Shown here in pieces: positions 15,463-17,561 of a stretch of DNA of 17,561 bases (its first letter is position 1; every line of letters begins with the position of its first letter). A program made the translations under genes and the position numbers. The stretch is from an uncultured Christensenellaceae bacterium (GTDB lineage: Bacteria; Bacillota_A; Clostridia; Christensenellales; UBA3700), in NCBI GenBank assembly GCA_944381335.1, contig CALWKT010000102.1, positions 1-17,561 on the forward strand, given 5' to 3'. The notes under the pieces are model-generated. The model had not been told where the DNA came from, ran no database searches, and saw nothing but the letters and a program-made list of their open reading frames with translations.

Positions 15463-15481
15463 AATAAACTTCGAGTTTATT
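15463..15481. promoter_or_regulatory. 19-bp palindrome, candidate operator of the pot operon
   Basis: AATAAACT (15463-15470), TCG, AGTTTATT (15474-15481) is a perfect 8-bp dyad with a 3-bp spacer. It lies about 10-28 bases downstream of the predicted transcription start. The half-site GTTTA/TAAAC also occurs at 15422-15426, 15434-15438, 15487-15491 and 15529-15533, so several binding positions around the promoter are possible. The likely binder is the XRE-cupin regulator encoded next to it (inference). Confidence 0.6.
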
Positions 15482-15497
15482 TTTATTAAACAAGTTG

Positions 15498-15526
15498 ATT
15501 ATAGAAATATTGCAATGTTATGTCAA
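15498..15526 (-). promoter_or_regulatory. Consensus SigA promoter of the pot operon
   Basis: Read on the minus strand: -35 TTGACA (15526-15521), 17-bp spacer, -10 TATAAT (15503-15498). Both hexamers are perfect. The start point should be near 15491, giving a leader of about 92 nt before the GTG of the regulator. A full-consensus promoter implies strong basal expression held down by a repressor. Confidence 0.88.
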
Positions 15527-15540
15527 GCGTTTAGAGGCTG

Positions 15541-15763
15541 AATTTTAATGTTTTTTCAATATATTTTCAGGGAGGGAAAAAGAGCTTTCTGCGCTGAGAC
15601 GCCGGCTTGTTGAAAGGGCGTGTTTGCCGCCGTTTGCCGAGGTGCTGAAAAGAGGCAAACAACTTTCTTCAGCCTGAAAATCGTCTTTTGCGGCATGGCG
15701 ACAAAATCCGACCTTATACAGTGTAGTTTTCTGACTGCGTGGAAACGAAGTTTGTAAATATTA
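15541..15763. other. Intergenic region between pot operon and MFS gene, no gene seen
   Basis: About 220 bases without a supported reading frame. GTTTGCC occurs twice (15622-15628 and 15632-15638) and can pair with GGCAAAC (15654-15660). GCTGAA (15644-15649) can pair with TTCAGC (15668-15673). No T-run follows either structure, and no promoter for a small RNA is evident. Confidence 0.45.
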
Positions 15764-15792
15764 TTGAAAAATAAGCCGCGTACTGGTATACT
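15764..15792 (+). promoter_or_regulatory. SigA-type promoter of the MFS transporter gene
   Basis: -35 TTGAAA (15764-15769), 17-bp spacer, -10 TATACT (15787-15792), with TGG directly upstream of the -10 as an extended element. Start near 15799, leader of about 85 nt. Confidence 0.8.
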
Positions 15793-15815
15793 GAAGAATA
15801 GGATATTATTATAGA

Positions 15816-15829
15816 GCGCGCATGCGCGC
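15816..15829. promoter_or_regulatory. 14-bp perfect palindrome in the MFS leader
   Basis: GCGCGCATGCGCGC is its own reverse complement and contrasts with the AT-rich flanks. It lies about 17-31 bases after the predicted start point and upstream of the ribosome binding sites. It could be an operator or, as RNA, a 5-bp stem with a CATG loop. The function is inferred from position only. Confidence 0.45.
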
Positions 15830-15884
15830 AGTTATATCAATATCAACAGAAGGAAAACTTATGAGACAAAAAGGAGATTCTTCA

Positions 15885-17468
15885 ATGGCTAACGACGATT
15901 CCGGAATGAAGCTCAACGTCAAACGCACCCTTGTAGTCGGTTTCGCGTTTATGGGCATAATGTGTTTCTGGGAAGTGTACGATTACATCATGCCGCTCAT
16001 CCTCAACCGTATGTTCGGTCTCAATGCGACCCAGTACGGTCTGGTCATGGGTCTTGACAATCTGCTCGCTATATTCCTGCTGCCTTTCTTCGGACATTTA
16101 TCCGATAAATACACGAAGGCGAAATACGGCAGGCGTACGACGTTCATAGTGATAGGCACGCTTCTCGCCGTGGTGTTCATGGTCGTCATGATAATCATAG
16201 AAAACGTACAGTTTGAAAATGTCATGGCTGCCAGCATAACGGATCCGCAGGTTCTCGTTGACAAGGGCTTCCTGAACGCTGACGCATGGACGGGAGAGAT
16301 CCAGCAGCTGTGGCAACAGGTCAGCGCGGCGGGCGGCATAGACAAGGCAAGCGACGTGCTCAGTGGCGACAGCCTTGTTTCGTTCAACAAATTCCTCACG
16401 ACATTTTATTCCGCTCAGGAGTCAATGGCGGCAAGCGTGACCAAGACTCAGCCGGCGATATTCATCTGCTTTATCATTGCGCTTCTCGGTCTGCTGGTTT
16501 CAATGTCTTCATTCAGATCTCCCGCGATAGCGCTTATGCCGGACGTAACGCCCAAGCCGCTCAGATCCCAGGCAAACGCGATAATAACGTTTATGGGCGG
16601 CGCCGGAGGTCTTGCTTCGATAATCCTCTATACACTTCTCGCAAAGCAGAGATACCAGTCGCACCTCGCGCTGTTCTTTACCTTGGCGGGCGTGATGATA
16701 GTCATGCTGATAGCTTTCCTCTGTACGGTCAGAGAAAACAAATTCGTCGCCGAAAGACTTGAAGAGGAAAAGAAATGGAACGTCGTCGACGAAGAAGAGG
16801 TCGCGACGTATACGAGACTTCCCAAAGACAAGATCATTTCTTTCGTGCTCATTCTCGGCACGGTGTTCATGTGGTTCATGGGCTGGAACGCAATAAAAAC
16901 CCACCTTTCGACCTATGCGACCAACGTGCTGAAAATGGAAGACAGCTTTGTCGGCATAATCAACATTCTCAACGGCGCGGGCGGCGCGATCGCGCTGCTT
17001 CCCGTTGCGCTTATGGCAGGCAAGCTGGGCAGAAAAAAGACGATACTCATCGGCGTGGTCATTGCTGTCGCCGCATTTATTCCGTGCATATTCCTGAACG
17101 ACGGCAGTTTCAACAGCAACGCGGTGCTTCTCAAAGTTGCGTTTACCGCGTGTTTCCTGATCGCCGGCTTCGGACTGGTCATAATCAACGTCAACACTCT
17201 GCCGATGGTGGTTGAACTTGCCAAGGGCAGCAACGTCGGTCAGTATACGGGCTATTATTACGTCGCTTCTATGACCGCACAGGCGATCACGCCGTTCTTT
17301 GCCGGTCTTATCCTGGACGCAGTTCCGGAAGGCGGAGAGAGCATGATCTTCGTGTACGGCGTTTGCTGTATAGCGGTTGCGTTCTTCACTATGTTCTTCA
17401 CCAGACACGGCGATAACAAGCCTGAAAAGAAGAAGAAAGTCATAGAATATTTTGCCGAGGAGGACTGA
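15885..17468 (+). CDS. MFS transporter, sugar:cation symporter type (SLC45/GPH-like)
   Basis: A 527-residue integral membrane protein with about 12 helices that probably imports a sugar or glycoside with a cation. The loop motif GHLSDKYTKAKYGRR (70-84) is the MFS signature after helix 2. RSPAIALMPDVTPKPLRSQANAII (211-234) is typical of the SLC45/GPH-like branch. LGRKKT (381-386) is the second-half copy of the signature. An unusual polar stretch of about 83 residues (107-189), probably outside the membrane, separates helices 3 and 4. The C-terminal tail is charged. The ATG at 15885 is chosen for AAGGAGA (15871-15877) 7 bases upstream. The ATG at 15861, preceded by AGAAGGA, would add eight residues and cannot be excluded. 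The gene runs with 1-bp spacing into the next gene, so they form an operon. The substrate is not known; glycan use fits the GH3 gene in the region. Confidence 0.85.
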   Translation: MANDDSGMKLNVKRTLVVGFAFMGIMCFWEVYDYIMPLILNRMFGLNATQYGLVMGLDNLLAIFLLPFFGHLSDKYTKAKYGRRTTFIVIGTLLAVVFMVVMIIIENVQFENVMAASITDPQVLVDKGFLNADAWTGEIQQLWQQVSAAGGIDKASDVLSGDSLVSFNKFLTTFYSAQESMAASVTKTQPAIFICFIIALLGLLVSMSSFRSPAIALMPDVTPKPLRSQANAIITFMGGAGGLASIILYTLLAKQRYQSHLALFFTLAGVMIVMLIAFLCTVRENKFVAERLEEEKKWNVVDEEEVATYTRLPKDKIISFVLILGTVFMWFMGWNAIKTHLSTYATNVLKMEDSFVGIINILNGAGGAIALLPVALMAGKLGRKKTILIGVVIAVAAFIPCIFLNDGSFNSNAVLLKVAFTACFLIAGFGLVIINVNTLPMVVELAKGSNVGQYTGYYYVASMTAQAITPFFAGLILDAVPEGGESMIFVYGVCCIAVAFFTMFFTRHGDNKPEKKKKVIEYFAEED

Positions 17469-17469
17469 C

Positions 17470-17561
17470 ATGGCAAGAGAAAAAACGGCAAAACGCAAGA
17501 AAAAACTCAGCAAAGGTAATATCATATTTCTTGTCGTAGTCGTGTTGATAATAGTTGCGGC
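17470..17561 (+). CDS. Start of a membrane-anchored protein, cut by the window end
   Basis: The ATG at 17470 lies 1 bp after the MFS stop and follows GAGGAGG (about 17456-17463), which lies inside the MFS gene. The 30 visible residues are a Lys/Arg-rich start (MAREKTAKRKKKLSKG) followed by a hydrophobic stretch (NIIFLVVVVLIIVA). This is a typical N-terminal membrane anchor with the basic part in the cytoplasm. The family cannot be named from this fragment. Co-transcription with the MFS gene is very likely. Confidence 0.75.
   Translation, partial: MAREKTAKRKKKLSKGNIIFLVVVVLIIVA

Noticed and set aside
15456..15484. Plus-strand promoter TTGACA-16-TATTTT in the pot leader
   Set aside because: The -10 is poor, it overlaps the dyad, and no gene follows within 400 bp in that direction.
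15738..15756. Possible catabolite-repression (cre) site upstream of the MFS gene (TGGAAACGAAG...)
   Set aside because: Only the left half fits the cre consensus; the right half lacks the conserved CA.
16509..17525. 338-codon minus-strand frame across the MFS gene
   Set aside because: Antisense shadow of a clear membrane transporter. The product is His/Asp/Arg-rich without any domain.

Overview
The window is a fragment of a bacterial chromosome of moderate GC content. It most likely comes from an uncultured, gut-type member of the Clostridia (Bacillota). I infer this from the Rho with a low-complexity N-terminal linker, the Gram-positive style lipoproteins, the strong AGGAGG ribosome binding sites, near-consensus SigA-type promoters, a cytoplasmic GH3 glucosidase with the C-terminal tail common in Clostridia, and an XRE-cupin/potABCD operon. 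No rRNA, tRNA, CRISPR array, transposase or phage gene was seen.

Layout. Positions 1-1347 hold the 3' part of rho and its terminator. An AT-rich gap (1348-1855) leads to a short XRE-type regulator (1921-2142), whose end overlaps by 9 bp a convergent 80-residue protein of unknown function (2134-2376). Divergent from that small gene is a GH3 beta-glucosidase (2537-4957) with a strong terminator. A 160-bp imperfect palindromic element (5016-5173) lies between the GH3 terminator and the terminator of a minus-strand PlsC-type acyltransferase (5255-6244). The acyltransferase promoter is placed so that its mRNA should be leaderless. A large predicted surface lipoprotein with three fibronectin-type domains and about nine GLUG-like repeats follows (6606-9326). 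The next 700 bp (9376-10087) contain no convincing gene but several hairpins.

Positions 10088-15540 (minus strand) are a polyamine uptake operon read in the order XRE-cupin regulator, potA, potB, potC, potD. It has a perfect TTGACA-17-TATAAT promoter, a 19-bp palindromic operator candidate in the leader, overlapping or closely spaced genes and one terminator. The regulator probably senses cytoplasmic polyamine and controls the operon. PotD (lipoprotein) captures the substrate, PotB and PotC form the channel and PotA hydrolyses ATP. PotA is unusually long (565 residues): it carries a lysine-rich insertion in the helical subdomain and what looks like a second TOBE domain.

The window ends with a plus-strand MFS transporter of the sugar-symporter type (15885-17468). 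It has a clear promoter and a 14-bp perfect palindrome in its leader, and is followed after 1 bp by the start of another membrane-anchored protein cut off by the window end.

The best candidates for something undescribed are the branched palindromic element at 5016-5173, the PotA insertion, the HTH plus 80-residue protein pair, the leaderless acyltransferase and the structured gap at 9376-10087. I did not find an obvious new multi-gene defence or mobile system.
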